This document shows positions 36,418 through 45,447 of a DNA stretch of 64,000 nt, one piece after another. Below the pieces are notes generated by a model. That model was not told the origin of the DNA. It made no database searches and saw only the letters and a program-made list of their open reading frames with translations. Position numbers and translations under genes: made by a program. Source of the DNA: Marinicauda salina. GTDB lineage: Bacteria > Pseudomonadota > Alphaproteobacteria > Caulobacterales > Maricaulaceae. The DNA lies in contig NZ_QEXV01000005.1 of the NCBI RefSeq assembly GCF_003122085.1, positions 62,001 through 126,000 on the forward strand. Direction: 5' to 3'. Position 1 is the first letter of the stretch. Each line of letters starts with the position of its first letter.

Positions 36418-36520
36418 CGGGAGGCGTTTGCGAACCAAGCCCACTATTCGCGCTGCGATAATGGGCCACGCGAGCGCATGGCAAATTGGCAGTCGCGTTG
36501 CTTGGAGGCAGCCAAGAAGG

Positions 36521-37225
36521 CTAAATTTGTCTCACCTTTAAATGCGTAGCCATCTCTTTTTCGCCGTCCACCCAGACACCGTCCCAGTGAACCTCAAAGG
36601 TTACCGGGTCTCCGTCGGCCTCTTCCGCAATCGGGAGCGCGGTCAGTCGAACCTTGAGCGAGTTAGTGTCCAGACTTTGAATCTCGCGGATCAGATTGTT
36701 CGGAACAATGAATGGCTGGACCTTGAATTCGCCCTGATCCGTCACGTGAAAGAGATCTGCGTCCCAACGGGGTCCGATCACTTTGGGCTCGTAAGGACGA
36801 GGAACAGCAATCAGGAGCTCATCGCCTAACTGCCGATCAGCGGCAGGTTCCTCGTGACGCCAGCGCAACGCGACATAGCCATTCCATACTTCATGCCACT
36901 CTCCGGCACGAAACACTTCAAAGGACTGAAGCATCAAACGGACGCCGTGAAATGGGAACGCCCGGTTCAAGTTTGTGAGCTTACAATGATAGTATCTTGC
37001 CGCTACGCGCTCACCATCTGAGCCATGTCGATTGACGACCGTAGAAACACCCGCGGCATCACTCAGTTCCGCGACCAATTTCGGCTTTGGTTTCGCCAGG
37101 TATTTTCGAATGGGCACTGCCCATATCGAAGCAAATGCGGCGACAGCCAGCAGCAACGTGCCAAATGCGACGAGCAGATCGGACCAAATCACGCAAGCGG
37201 TTTTGATTGATTCAAATTCGCTCAT
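36521..37225 (-). CDS. Membrane-anchored protein of unknown function
   Basis: A 234-residue protein with one N-terminal membrane helix (about residues 15-36, LLVAFGTLLLAVAAFASIWAV) followed by a cytoplasmic, beta-rich domain (CKLTNLNRAFPFHGVRLMLQ; FEVFRAGEWHEVWNGYVALR; FEVHWDGVWVDGEKEMATHL). Lower GC content than the surrounding core genes. I know of similar single-helix orphan proteins in mobile islands but cannot name the family. A partner is not obvious. Confidence 0.65.
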   Translation of the reverse strand: MSEFESIKTACVIWSDLLVAFGTLLLAVAAFASIWAVPIRKYLAKPKPKLVAELSDAAGVSTVVNRHGSDGERVAARYYHCKLTNLNRAFPFHGVRLMLQSFEVFRAGEWHEVWNGYVALRWRHEEPAADRQLGDELLIAVPRPYEPKVIGPRWDADLFHVTDQGEFKVQPFIVPNNLIREIQSLDTNSLKVRLTALPIAEEADGDPVTFEVHWDGVWVDGEKEMATHLKVRQI

Positions 37226-37266
37226 AGAGCGTGTCTAGCATTTCAGAGGCGCACCTGCAGTTCCCC

Positions 37267-38688
37267 CTACGCCGCGATATGAATCGGGTGGCCCAGCGCG
37301 GCGAGCGCGCTTTCGGCGAAGCACTCGGTCAGCGTCGGATGGACGTGGATCGTGCCGGCGATGTCCTCGAGCACCGCGCCCATCTCGACGGCGAGCGCGA
37401 ACTCGCCCGACAGCTCCGAGACGTGCTTGCCCACGGCGTGGATCCCGAGAATGACGTGATCGGACTTGCGCGCGGTCACCCGCACGAAGCCGCCGTCGGC
37501 GCCGCCCTCCATCGACAGCGCCCGGCCCGAGGCCGCCATCGGGAACTTGCCGGTGATGACCTCCTCGCCGGCCTCCTTCGCCTGATCGGGCGACAGGCCG
37601 ACTCCGACGATCTCGGGCTCGGTGAAGCACACCGCGGCGACCGCGTTGACGTCGAAGCGGCGCTTGTGGCCGGCGATGATCTCGGCGACCATCTCGCCCT
37701 GCCAGGTGGCCTTGTGGGCCAGCAGCGGCTCGCCAATGAGATCGCCGACCGCATACACCCCGCGCATCGGGGTGGCGCAGCGGTCGTCGACCTTGACGAA
37801 GTCGCCGTCCATGTCGAGGCCCATGTTCTCGAGCCCCCAGCCCTCGGTGACCGGCTTGCGGCCGACGGCCACCAGGATCCGGTCGGCCTCGAGGCGCTGG
37901 GTCTCGCCCTTGGAGTCCGCGAACTCGAGATAGGTCTTGCCGCCCTCCTCGACGACGCCCTTGGCCTTCGAGGACAGGTGCATGTCGACCTTGTGCTTCT
38001 TCAGCCAGGTCGTGACCGGGCGGACGAGCTCCTTGTCGTAGAGCGGCAGGGCGCGGTCGAGCGCCTCGACGAAGGCGACCTCGGAGCCGAGCTTGCGATA
38101 GGCGATGCCGAGTTCGAGGCCGATATAGCCCGCCCCGACGACGACCAGCTTGTCGGGCCGCTCGGTGAGCTCGAGGGCCTCGGTCGAACCGATCACCTTG
38201 TCGCCGAACGGCATGAAGGGCAGCTCGGTCTCCTTCGAGCCGGTCGCCAGGATCACGTTCTCGGCCTTGATCTCGAGCGTGTCGCCGTCGCCGGTCTCGA
38301 CCGTGCAGGTCTTGGCGTCGGAGAACGTCGCCCAGCCGTCGACGATCTCGACATTGGCCGCCTTCAGGAGCTGGCTCACGCCCTTGGTGAGCTTGTCGAC
38401 GATCCCGTCCTTCCACTTCACCAGCCCGGCCATGTCGAGCGTCGGCGCGGCCTTGAGCGCGATGCCCATCTGGGCGCTCTCGGCGTGTTTGGTCATGTCG
38501 GCGAACTTGTCGGCGGCGTGGATGAAGGCCTTGGACGGGATGCAGCCGCGATTGAGGCAGGTGCCGCCGAGCCCGCCCTTGTCGACGATGACCACGTCGA
38601 GCCCGAGCTGGCCGGCGCGGATCGCGGCGGGATAGCCGCCGGTGCCGCCGCCGACGACGAGAACCTGGCATTCGCGGGTCTTGGCCAT
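37267..38688 (-). CDS. lpdA: Dihydrolipoyl dehydrogenase (E3)
   Basis: A 473-residue flavoenzyme. FAD motif VLVVGGGTGGYPAAIRAGQL, redox disulfide GGTCLNRGCIPSKAFI, NAD motif VVGAGYIGLELG, the second FAD motif VYAVGDLIGEPLLAH, and the dimer-interface base HVHPTLTECFAES with the active-site His. It re-oxidises dihydrolipoyl groups of 2-oxoacid dehydrogenases. The branched-chain E1/E2 genes lie about 5.3 kb away on the same strand, a split arrangement. Confidence 0.97.
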   Translation of the reverse strand: MAKTRECQVLVVGGGTGGYPAAIRAGQLGLDVVIVDKGGLGGTCLNRGCIPSKAFIHAADKFADMTKHAESAQMGIALKAAPTLDMAGLVKWKDGIVDKLTKGVSQLLKAANVEIVDGWATFSDAKTCTVETGDGDTLEIKAENVILATGSKETELPFMPFGDKVIGSTEALELTERPDKLVVVGAGYIGLELGIAYRKLGSEVAFVEALDRALPLYDKELVRPVTTWLKKHKVDMHLSSKAKGVVEEGGKTYLEFADSKGETQRLEADRILVAVGRKPVTEGWGLENMGLDMDGDFVKVDDRCATPMRGVYAVGDLIGEPLLAHKATWQGEMVAEIIAGHKRRFDVNAVAAVCFTEPEIVGVGLSPDQAKEAGEEVITGKFPMAASGRALSMEGGADGGFVRVTARKSDHVILGIHAVGKHVSELSGEFALAVEMGAVLEDIAGTIHVHPTLTECFAESALAALGHPIHIAA

Positions 38689-38790
38689 GGGGAGCGCCTC
38701 TTCGTCTTTTCCGAAACCGGCGCCGGTTTAGACCGCTCGCGCCGCAGGGGGAAGGGGGCGGGGGTTCAGGTCACCCCGCCCTGTGCTCGT

Positions 38791-38883
38791 GAAACCCCGG
38801 CCGACCGGAGGGAGAGCCGGGGCCTCCCGGAGGACAGCCTCCCGGAGGTCCCGCATAGCGGCTTCGCCGCTTCCGGGAATTCA
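38791..38883 (-). repeat. Dispersed intergenic repeat, copy 1 (inverted)
   Basis: Runs from GAAACCCCGGCCGACCGG to GCTTCCGGGAATTCA. It matches the copies at 45.4, 48.1 and 51.2 kb but in opposite orientation. Each begins with an AATTCCCGGA/TCCGGG hairpin and ends with a CCCGGCC...GGCCGGGG hairpin. Confidence 0.8.
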
Positions 38884-38928
38884 ACTCCTCCCCGCCCCGT
38901 CCCGCCCGACTCGTGCTAGTCATGATTT

Positions 38929-39330
38929 ATGTCGCGGACCATCCGCATCCCGAAGCGCTACGCCGGCTTCGCGCTGCCCGCGTTTCTCGGCGCCTGGCTC
39001 CTTTTCTCGATCGGGTTCCGCGCCGAGGGCTTCTGGCGCGATCCGGCGACCGAGCTGCGCAGCGCGCTGCTCGGCCCGCACTATTTCGCGCGCTATGACT
39101 GCGCCGGGACGCGCGCGCCGAAGCGGGGGTTCACCCTTACCAACGGCTTCGGCTTCTACGGCTTCCGCTACGCCGCCGCAGACGACGCCGACGCCATCGC
39201 GTTCGCGCGCAGCGCCCGGCCGGACTGCCGCCTCAACGCCGTCACGCGCCGCAATCGCCGCGTCTTCCTCGATTACCTGCACGAGCCGCGCTACGAGCGG
39301 GTCTACACCGTCGGCCGCGGCCGGCATTGA
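38929..39330 (+). CDS. Hypothetical exported or membrane-anchored protein
   Basis: A 133-residue protein with one N-terminal hydrophobic segment (AGFALPAFLGAWLLFSIGF, residues 12-30) and a basic domain with two Cys (YDCAGTRA; ARPDCRLN). The GFYGFRYAAADDADAIAF block is the best-conserved-looking part. It has no recognised family. It is the first of two orphan genes between two regions of repeats. Confidence 0.55.
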   Translation: MSRTIRIPKRYAGFALPAFLGAWLLFSIGFRAEGFWRDPATELRSALLGPHYFARYDCAGTRAPKRGFTLTNGFGFYGFRYAAADDADAIAFARSARPDCRLNAVTRRNRRVFLDYLHEPRYERVYTVGRGRH

Positions 39331-39411
39331 GCGGGACCGCCCGGCGGCGCGCTGTCGCTCCGACGGGCGCTGCGCTAGCATGGCCCCACGCCAGGCTGGG
39401 GAGCCCGCGCC

Positions 39412-40104
39412 ATGACCGAATCCGAAACCGAACCGCCGTCGCCGCAGGGCGTGCGCACGGCCGGGGCGTGCCTGGCCGTCGCCATGCTGGCGATGGTCGC
39501 AACCATCACTGTCTACGTGACGGTCTACGGCGCGCCGGAAGGATCCGGTCCCGGCGGCGAGACGACGATCGCCGATCGCGCCGCGCACCTGACGGCGCAC
39601 TGGTCGATCGCCCGGCCGGTCTGGATCGTCGAAGCCTTCGCCATGCTGCTTCTCGCCGTCGCCGGCTTCGGGCTGACCCGCCGCGAGGCGGCCTCGCCCG
39701 TCCCGGCGAACCTCGGCTGGACGGCGCTGGGCGTCGGCGCGACGGTCAACGCGGTGATGTACGCCTTCACGCTGGGCGCCTATTCCGCCGCCGCGCCGGT
39801 CGTCGACGCCCAACCGGCGCTCATGGACGCGGCGAACGAGGCCGCGATCGTGCTCTTCCTGCTCGGAAATCTCGCGATGAACGCCGGCCTCGCCGTCGCC
39901 TTCGCCGGCGAGGCGACATCGGCCCGACGCGTGATCCCCGGCTGGCTCGCCGGGCTCGGCGCCGCGCTCGCGCTGATCGTGGCGGCGCTCGCCGCAGCGG
40001 GCTTCCAGCTCGGCATGAACGCGATGAAGCTCGGCGCGCCGCTGGCGGGCCTGGTTCTGCTGATCGCGGCGATTTTCGGCTGGCGCATCGCAGCGAGGGG
40101 GTGA
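39412..40104 (+). CDS. Hypothetical polytopic membrane protein
   Basis: A 230-residue protein with about six hydrophobic helices (around residues 19-39, 64-85, 97-120, 140-165, 172-195 and 203-225). No conserved catalytic motif is visible. I do not recognise a family; DUF4386-like membrane proteins have a similar size and number of helices. It converges on the CadC-like gene. Confidence 0.6.
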   Translation: MTESETEPPSPQGVRTAGACLAVAMLAMVATITVYVTVYGAPEGSGPGGETTIADRAAHLTAHWSIARPVWIVEAFAMLLLAVAGFGLTRREAASPVPANLGWTALGVGATVNAVMYAFTLGAYSAAAPVVDAQPALMDAANEAAIVLFLLGNLAMNAGLAVAFAGEATSARRVIPGWLAGLGAALALIVAALAAAGFQLGMNAMKLGAPLAGLVLLIAAIFGWRIAARG

Positions 40105-40122
40105 GGCCGCCCGAGCGTTTGG

Positions 40123-42246
40123 TCAGCCGCCGTCTTCGCCCGTGGCGACGCCGCCGGTCGAAGCGGCTTCGGCGAAAGCAGCGCGCGCGACCGTATCGCA
40201 GTCATAAGGAAAATCGGCGCTCAGGCAGAATTCCGGGGGCCAGAGCGGTCCGCCCGCGAACGCCGACAAACCGGCCGGCGGCGACGGAGCCTCGTGCCAT
40301 TGCCGGTGAAAGGCGCGCGGATCGTAGCGCGCGGCGAACGACCAGAAGCGCGGGTCGCGCTGCAGGCGCCGAAGCCCCGGCAGGTAGCGGGAGACCGTGT
40401 AGAAGGCGACCTCCTGATAGTGGGGACCGAAGGGGTCGTCGGGATCGTACGGGGGCAGGGCCCCGAGGCGCCGCTCCCACGCCGCGAAGGCGCGATCGGC
40501 GCCGTCGAGCACGGAGATGGCCGCGAGCTGAAAGTACGCCTCCCGGGGGGACGCGCCGTCGACCGGATCGATCGCCTGAGCGAACAGGTTGTCGGCGAGC
40601 GCGCGTCGCGCCTCGGCGCCTGAGCGCTCCGTCGCGTCCAGGATCGCTTCCATTTCCGCGTACCGGTCTTCGAACAGCCGCGCCAGCCGCTCGGCGCGTT
40701 GCCCCGCGGCCGCACTGCGTTCGAAGGAATCCAGCCCCTGCGCATATGCGCGCAGCGCGGTGCGGGCCTCCGCGATCTGCCCGCGAGCCAGCCGCGCCAT
40801 GATCACGGTTCGCCAGAGATGGAGTACGTCGGTCGGATGATCGCGCAATGTCTCTTCCGCCCGGTCGAACCGGCCCGCCTTGGCCGCGGCGAGCACGCAG
40901 AATGTCGTGATTTCGGACCGCAGCGGGTCGAGCAGGCGCGCCTGCCTGCAGAGATCGAGCGCGTCCTGGCCGCGACCGCTGTTCTGCAGCAGCCAGATCC
41001 GCTGGAACTGCACGCTGGCGTGATCGGCGTCGAGACGGGCCGCCCGCTCGAGCCTGCGCAGCCCTTCCTCCCGATCGAGGCTGAACCGCGCAAGCGCGAC
41101 CCAGGCCTCCGGATCGTCGGGGGCCAGCTCGCTGTAGCGGCGCGCAGCCCTGCGGCCGGCGGCGTAGGCCGCATTCCTCGCCTCCGGGGTATCGACATGC
41201 CAGATCCTGGACTCGTAAAGGCGCGCAAGTCCTCGCCAGGCCCGTGCGAAGTCCGGGTCGATACTGACCGCCTGTTCCAGCGCACGAATCCGGTCGAGAA
41301 AGGGCGTCCCCTCCGACGCTCCGTAATAGAGCTCCAGGGCTCGCGGGTCGTAGGATTGCGCGGAAACCGACTGTGCGGCGCTGATCTCGAGCGCCTCCCG
41401 AACGCGTCGCACGATCCGCGCAAGCAGGATCTCCTCGTCACGGAAATCTGCGGAGAACCGGTCGCGCCAGACCTGAACGCCGGTGGCGGCGTCGATCAGC
41501 TCGACATTGGCGTCGATCCGGCCGTCGGCGCGCTCGACCGCGCCGCCGACGATATGGCTGACATCGAGTTCGGCCCGCACGACCTCCAGCCGCCGCCGCT
41601 CGCCGCTAAACCAGGAACTCGACGCCCAGCCGATCAGACGCAGGCCGGGACCCGATCGCGACAGGGCGCCGTGCAGTTCGGATGAAAACCGGTCCGCGAA
41701 CGCCCCGCCGGCCGGCCCGTCTCCCGGAGCATCGAACGGCAGGACGGCGACGGTCGGCGGGCCCGAGGCGGGCGCGGCCGGCTCGTCGCGGAGCCACACG
41801 AACAGCATCGCGAGCGCGGCGAGCGCGAACACGACCCCCGCCGCAAGGGCGACGCGCCGCGGCTCGAAACGCGTCCGCGCAATCGCCGGGGCGGTCGGAG
41901 GAGGCGCCTCGGTCCCGGTCGTCGAGACCGGCGCGGTCAGCCGGTAGCCACGCTTGGGCACGGTCTCGATCGGGTCGTCGCACCCCCAGGCTCGAAAGGC
42001 CTGGCGGATCAGCGAGACAGCGCGCGTCAACGACGCGTCGGCGCCGAAGTTTCCGTCCCAGACCTCGTCGATCAGCGCGTCCCGCGACAGGACCTCGCCG
42101 GGCCGCGCCGCGAGCACGCAGAGCAGTTTCATGACCTTGTGCTCGAGGTGCGCCTCCTCGCCGTCGCGGCGCAGCACGTCGCGCGCGGGAAGAACCTCGA
42201 CGTCCCAGATTCGGATGGGGACGGACGGTCGTCCGGGAGCGCTCAT
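40123..42246 (-). CDS. CadC/ToxR-like transcriptional regulator with TPR domain
   Basis: A 707-residue membrane-bound regulator. Residues 8-107 form an OmpR-type winged helix (LEHKVMKLLCVLAARPGEVL, SLTRAVSLIRQAFRAWG, IETVPKRGYRLTAP). One membrane helix follows at about 132-152, then a TolB-like segment (TVAVLPFDAPGD, FADRFSSELHGALS, LIDAATGVQVWRDRFS) and TPR-like helices to the end. Such proteins sense signals in the periplasm or through the TPR region and regulate divergent genes. Here it faces the UrcA gene across 321 bp of AT-rich DNA. Confidence 0.9.
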   Translation of the reverse strand: MSAPGRPSVPIRIWDVEVLPARDVLRRDGEEAHLEHKVMKLLCVLAARPGEVLSRDALIDEVWDGNFGADASLTRAVSLIRQAFRAWGCDDPIETVPKRGYRLTAPVSTTGTEAPPPTAPAIARTRFEPRRVALAAGVVFALAALAMLFVWLRDEPAAPASGPPTVAVLPFDAPGDGPAGGAFADRFSSELHGALSRSGPGLRLIGWASSSWFSGERRRLEVVRAELDVSHIVGGAVERADGRIDANVELIDAATGVQVWRDRFSADFRDEEILLARIVRRVREALEISAAQSVSAQSYDPRALELYYGASEGTPFLDRIRALEQAVSIDPDFARAWRGLARLYESRIWHVDTPEARNAAYAAGRRAARRYSELAPDDPEAWVALARFSLDREEGLRRLERAARLDADHASVQFQRIWLLQNSGRGQDALDLCRQARLLDPLRSEITTFCVLAAAKAGRFDRAEETLRDHPTDVLHLWRTVIMARLARGQIAEARTALRAYAQGLDSFERSAAAGQRAERLARLFEDRYAEMEAILDATERSGAEARRALADNLFAQAIDPVDGASPREAYFQLAAISVLDGADRAFAAWERRLGALPPYDPDDPFGPHYQEVAFYTVSRYLPGLRRLQRDPRFWSFAARYDPRAFHRQWHEAPSPPAGLSAFAGGPLWPPEFCLSADFPYDCDTVARAAFAEAASTGGVATGEDGG

Positions 42247-42567
42247 GCGTTCACCCTTCTCGTCCCCCGAGGCGGCGCAACCGAGCCCGCGCGGGCCAGC
42301 CGCGCGACCTCCGCGTGCAGACGGGACGCTATCTCAAGCCGGTTCCCGCCGCCACCGTCGCCCGGCGCGTCCGTTTCAGCGTCGCGACGGAGCCCCGAAC
42401 GGTGATGTAAAGCTTAGGCGCGCAAATGCCGGTCATTTTATACATTTAAATACAATGGCTTGGAGCTTAAATTAGAAATCGCCTCTTCTTCAGCCGCGCC
42501 TCAGGATTCCCGCCGGCGGATGGCCCAGCCTTCCCTCGTTCGTTCCTGCAACACAGGGAGAAGGAGC
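42247..42567. promoter_or_regulatory. Divergent intergenic region between CadC-like and UrcA genes
   Basis: A 321-bp stretch with no convincing gene. Its middle is AT-rich, with ATTTTATACATTTAAATACA near 42436-42455 and the palindrome ATTTAAAT at 42444-42451, in contrast to the GC-rich flanks. The AT-rich block is a plausible binding region for the winged-helix domain of the adjacent regulator. Confidence 0.4.
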
Positions 42568-42909
42568 ATGATCCGCCAGATCACCCTCACCGCGATCCTC
42601 GCTACGGTCATGAGCGCGCCAGCGCTCGGCGAGCCCGCTCGCGCCGGGACCGTGGACATGGATTTCACGTATCAGCGCCACGAGCTCGCCACCCGCGAGG
42701 GCCGGGTCCGCCTGCTGGCCCGCCTCGACCGGGAGACGGCGCGGTTCTGCAGCGGGCGGCTGCATCGCCTGGGCGGAGTCGCCGCGGCGCGCGACTGCCA
42801 GGCAAGGCTGCTCGACCGCCTGGTCGCCGAGATCGGCGACCGGAGCCTCGCGCGGCTCCATCGGGGCGAGCCGACGCGGTTGGCGGAAGGCGCAAGGCCG
42901 GACGGCTGA
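42568..42909 (+). CDS. UrcA-family secreted protein
   Basis: A 113-residue protein with signal peptide (MIRQITLTAILATVMSAPALGE) and an UrcA-like pattern: VDMDFTYQRHELATREGRVR, LLARLDRETARFCSG and a second Cys (RDCQARLLD). UrcA proteins are small secreted proteins common in Caulobacterales and Sphingomonadales, of unknown function. ATG 42568 has GGGAGAAGGAG upstream. Downstream, the perfect palindrome CCCCGCCGGCCGGCGGGG at 42974-42991 may act as a hairpin between the convergent genes. Confidence 0.8.
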   Translation: MIRQITLTAILATVMSAPALGEPARAGTVDMDFTYQRHELATREGRVRLLARLDRETARFCSGRLHRLGGVAAARDCQARLLDRLVAEIGDRSLARLHRGEPTRLAEGARPDG

Positions 42910-42973
42910 TCAAGCCCGCACCCCGGCGCGGCGCGCCGCCGCCCGCCCGCTCCGACGGCCGGCTCTGATCGTT

Positions 42974-42991
42974 CCCCGCCGGCCGGCGGGG
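42974..42991. repeat. 18-bp perfect palindrome between convergent genes
   Basis: CCCCGCCGGCCGGCGGGG separates the UrcA gene from the convergent gene at 43030. It could terminate transcription from both sides as a hairpin, but there is no T-tract. Confidence 0.4.
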
Positions 42992-43029
42992 CGGGCTCCT
43001 CGCCTTCGATCCGCGTCGACTTGGCCCGC

Positions 43030-43629
43030 CTACTCCGCCGCCGCACACTCTGCCGGAACGGCGTCGAGCTTGACCGACGGGACCCAGTCGCCGGTCTCCT
43101 CGTCGCGCGCCATCGAGATGCGCGCCCAGCGGCCGTCCTCGTAGGTCTCGAACCAGACATTGCGCTCCGGGGCCTCGGGCCAGACCTGCCAGAGATGCAG
43201 CTTGCCGTCCTCGCGCACCGCCTGGCGCAGCTCGCGCACCTCGGTGTTGGCGGTGGAGTGCCAGGCCGTCTTCCAGACGTCCGCTTCGGCGTCCCGCAGG
43301 CGGATATTGATCCCCGCCCCGGACGCCTCGCGATAGCCGTAGCCGGGATCGAACCATTCATCCGCGATCGCCCGGCCGCCGAAGATGTAGCGCCCGTTCC
43401 AGCGGGCGAAGTATTCCGGCTCGCCCCAGCTTTCGGTCTCGGCGTCCCAGTTGCGGACGCCGACGTCGTAATCGCCGATCAGGAAGGCGAACTGGCCGAA
43501 TTCCCCGGGCATGTCGGGATGGGGCTCGCCGTAATCGCCGCACAGGCGCGTCTCCGGCCCCGTGACCTGGGCCGGGGCGGCGGCCGTCAGCGCGGCCGCG
43601 CCGAGAGCGCTGGACAGCATGCGGATCAT
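43030..43629 (-). CDS. Hypothetical secreted protein
   Basis: A 199-residue protein with a signal peptide (MIRMLSSALGAAALTAAAPAQ). The mature part has FGQFAFLIGDYDVGVRNWD, EPEYFARWNGRYIFGGRAIA, DEWFD and ETYEDGRWARISMARDEETG, a pattern seen in DUF1579-like beta-barrel proteins. No catalytic residues recognised. It is separated from the E2 gene by 399 bp of repeat-rich DNA. Confidence 0.65.
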   Translation of the reverse strand: MIRMLSSALGAAALTAAAPAQVTGPETRLCGDYGEPHPDMPGEFGQFAFLIGDYDVGVRNWDAETESWGEPEYFARWNGRYIFGGRAIADEWFDPGYGYREASGAGINIRLRDAEADVWKTAWHSTANTEVRELRQAVREDGKLHLWQVWPEAPERNVWFETYEDGRWARISMARDEETGDWVPSVKLDAVPAECAAAE

Positions 43630-44028
43630 TCACGCCTCCCCGATCAGGGCGGACGGTCAGTCTAGCCGCCCGCGCGCGATCGGGAAGTTACGGTTTGGAG
43701 AGGGGGGAGGCCGGCCATGCCGGGACACGGCGCGGCCGGCCCCCTTCGCCGTCTCGCGTCTTCCTGACCCCGGATCGAGGTCCGGGGTGAACTCCAGTCA
43801 GGACCCAGAGATCGAGGGGTGCGGCGCGTCTTTTCCGGGCCCCGGCTTTCGCTGGGGAAACGATAAGAGGGGCTGTGCGCGTGGGCGGGATGCGCGTTCT
43901 GAATCCAAAGCCAATTCGGCTCGGTCCTTGGGCTCGACCCAAGGACCCAGTCCCTCAGGCGGCGCGCCAGCCATTCTGGGCCCTTGGATCAAGTCCAAGG
44001 GCCGAGAGCGGAGTTGGCCTCCAGCCCC
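43630..44028. repeat. Intergenic region with short palindromic repeats
   Basis: No gene is supported in this 399-bp region. It contains several inverted segments: CCCCGGATCGAGGTCCGGGG (43768-43787), GTCCTTGGGCTCGACCCAAG (43933-43952) and GGGCCCTTGGATCAAGTCCA (43978-43997). They look like dispersed genomic repeats of the (GGATCAAGTCC) type. Confidence 0.6.
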
Positions 44029-45402
44029 TCACATGAACAGCGTCGCCGGGTTCTCCAGCAGCGCCTTGACCGACTGGATCAGGCGGGCGGCGACGTCGCC
44101 GTCGACGATGCGGTGATCGAAGCTCGAGGACAGGTTCATGAGCTTGCGCGGGACCACCCGGCCGGCGTCGTCGTAGCGCGGCAGGGTCTGCATCTTGTTG
44201 ACCCCGATGATCGCCGTCTCGGGATGATTGATCACTGGCGTGGTCACCAGCCCGCCGATGGCGCCCAGCGAGGTGATGGTGATGGTCGAGCCCGACAGCT
44301 CGTCCTTGGCGGCCTTGCCCGCGCGCGCGGCGTCGGCGAGACGCTTGAGCTCGTCGGCGATCTGCCAGACGTCGAGCGCCTCGGCGTGGCGGATCACCGG
44401 CACCATCAGCCCGTTGGGCGTCGCCGTGGCGATGCCGCAATGGACGCCCTCGTACTGGGTGAGGACGCCGGCATCGCTGTCGAAGTGGGCGTTGGCCTGC
44501 GGAAAGTCCGGCAGCGCGCGCGCCAGCGCGGTCACCAGGAAGGGGATGAGGGTGAGCTTGGGCTGGTCGTCGGCCTTCGTCGCATTGAGATGCGCGCGCA
44601 GGTCCTCGAGCGCGGTGAGATCGATCTCCTCGACATAGGCGATGTGCGGGATGGTCCGCTTGGCCAGCGCCATGTTCTCGGCGATCTTGCGCCTGAGCCC
44701 GATGATCTTGATCTCCTCGACGCCGGTGCGCGGGGCGCGGGACGGCCCGCCGCCCGCCGCGCCGGCCTTCGAGACCAGGCGGCCGCCCGCGGCGATGAAG
44801 TCGTCGAGGTCGTCGTGCGTGACGCGGCCGGCGGGACCGGTCCCGGGCACGTCGGCGAGATCGAGGTCGTGCTCGAGCGCGCGCTTCCTGACCGCCGGGC
44901 TGGCCAGCGGCTTGCCGCCGGAGGCGGCGGCGGCCCGCCCCTCGCGCTTCGAGACGCTCGCTGTCGCTCGCTCCTCAGCATGAGGGGCTTTTTTCGCGCT
45001 TTCGGTCTTTCCGGTTTCGCCCTCATCCTGAGGAGCCGGCGAAGCCGGCGTCTCGAAGGATCGGGCGTCGACCGTCTCGTCCTTGTCTTTCGACTCCGCC
45101 CCGGCCTTGTCTTCCTTCGGCTCCGGCGCGGCGGTCTCCTCGACGTCCTCGGGGACCTCGCCGTCGACGTCGATGAACAGGATCTCGGTGCCCACCGGGA
45201 TCACGTCGCCGGGCTCGCCGACGATCTTCTTGACCGTGCCCGACACCGCGCAGGGGATTTCGACGGTCGCCTTGTCGGTCATCACGTCGAGGATGTGCTG
45301 GTCCTCCTCGACATGGTCGCCTTCCTTGACGTGCCATTCGACGATCTCGGCCTCGACGACGCCTTCGCCGACATCGGGGAGCTTGTACTTGTACTGGCTC
45401 AT
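44029..45402 (-). CDS. bkdB: Branched-chain 2-oxoacid dehydrogenase E2 (dihydrolipoyl acyltransferase)
   Basis: A 457-residue E2 subunit. One lipoyl domain (1-80) with Lys44 in VMTDKATVEIP; a linker; a peripheral subunit-binding domain (about 168-203, SPAVRKRALEHDLDL); and the catalytic domain ending in SFDHRIVDGDVAARLIQSV with the active His and Asp. The linker is unusual: residues 114-128 (RSFETPASPAPQDEG) and 141-154 (HAEERATASVSKRE) are encoded by two inverted copies of a palindromic repeat. Last gene of the E1alpha-E1beta-E2 group. Confidence 0.94.
   Translation of the reverse strand: MSQYKYKLPDVGEGVVEAEIVEWHVKEGDHVEEDQHILDVMTDKATVEIPCAVSGTVKKIVGEPGDVIPVGTEILFIDVDGEVPEDVEETAAPEPKEDKAGAESKDKDETVDARSFETPASPAPQDEGETGKTESAKKAPHAEERATASVSKREGRAAAASGGKPLASPAVRKRALEHDLDLADVPGTGPAGRVTHDDLDDFIAAGGRLVSKAGAAGGGPSRAPRTGVEEIKIIGLRRKIAENMALAKRTIPHIAYVEEIDLTALEDLRAHLNATKADDQPKLTLIPFLVTALARALPDFPQANAHFDSDAGVLTQYEGVHCGIATATPNGLMVPVIRHAEALDVWQIADELKRLADAARAGKAAKDELSGSTITITSLGAIGGLVTTPVINHPETAIIGVNKMQTLPRYDDAGRVVPRKLMNLSSSFDHRIVDGDVAARLIQSVKALLENPATLFM
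44945..45063. repeat. Pair of inverted palindromic repeats inside the E2 coding sequence
   Basis: Two related elements face each other: CGCTTCGAGACGCTCGCTGT ... CTCCTCAGCATGAGGGG (44945-44987) and CCTCATCCTGAGGAGCCGGC ... CGTCTCGAAGGATC (45020-45061). The second matches a well-known alphaproteobacterial intergenic repeat. Both are in frame and encode part of the flexible E2 linker. Confidence 0.75.
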
Positions 45403-45447
45403 CGTGCGTGTTCTCCGCAGAGCGTCCTCATTTCAGCGCTCCAAAAC

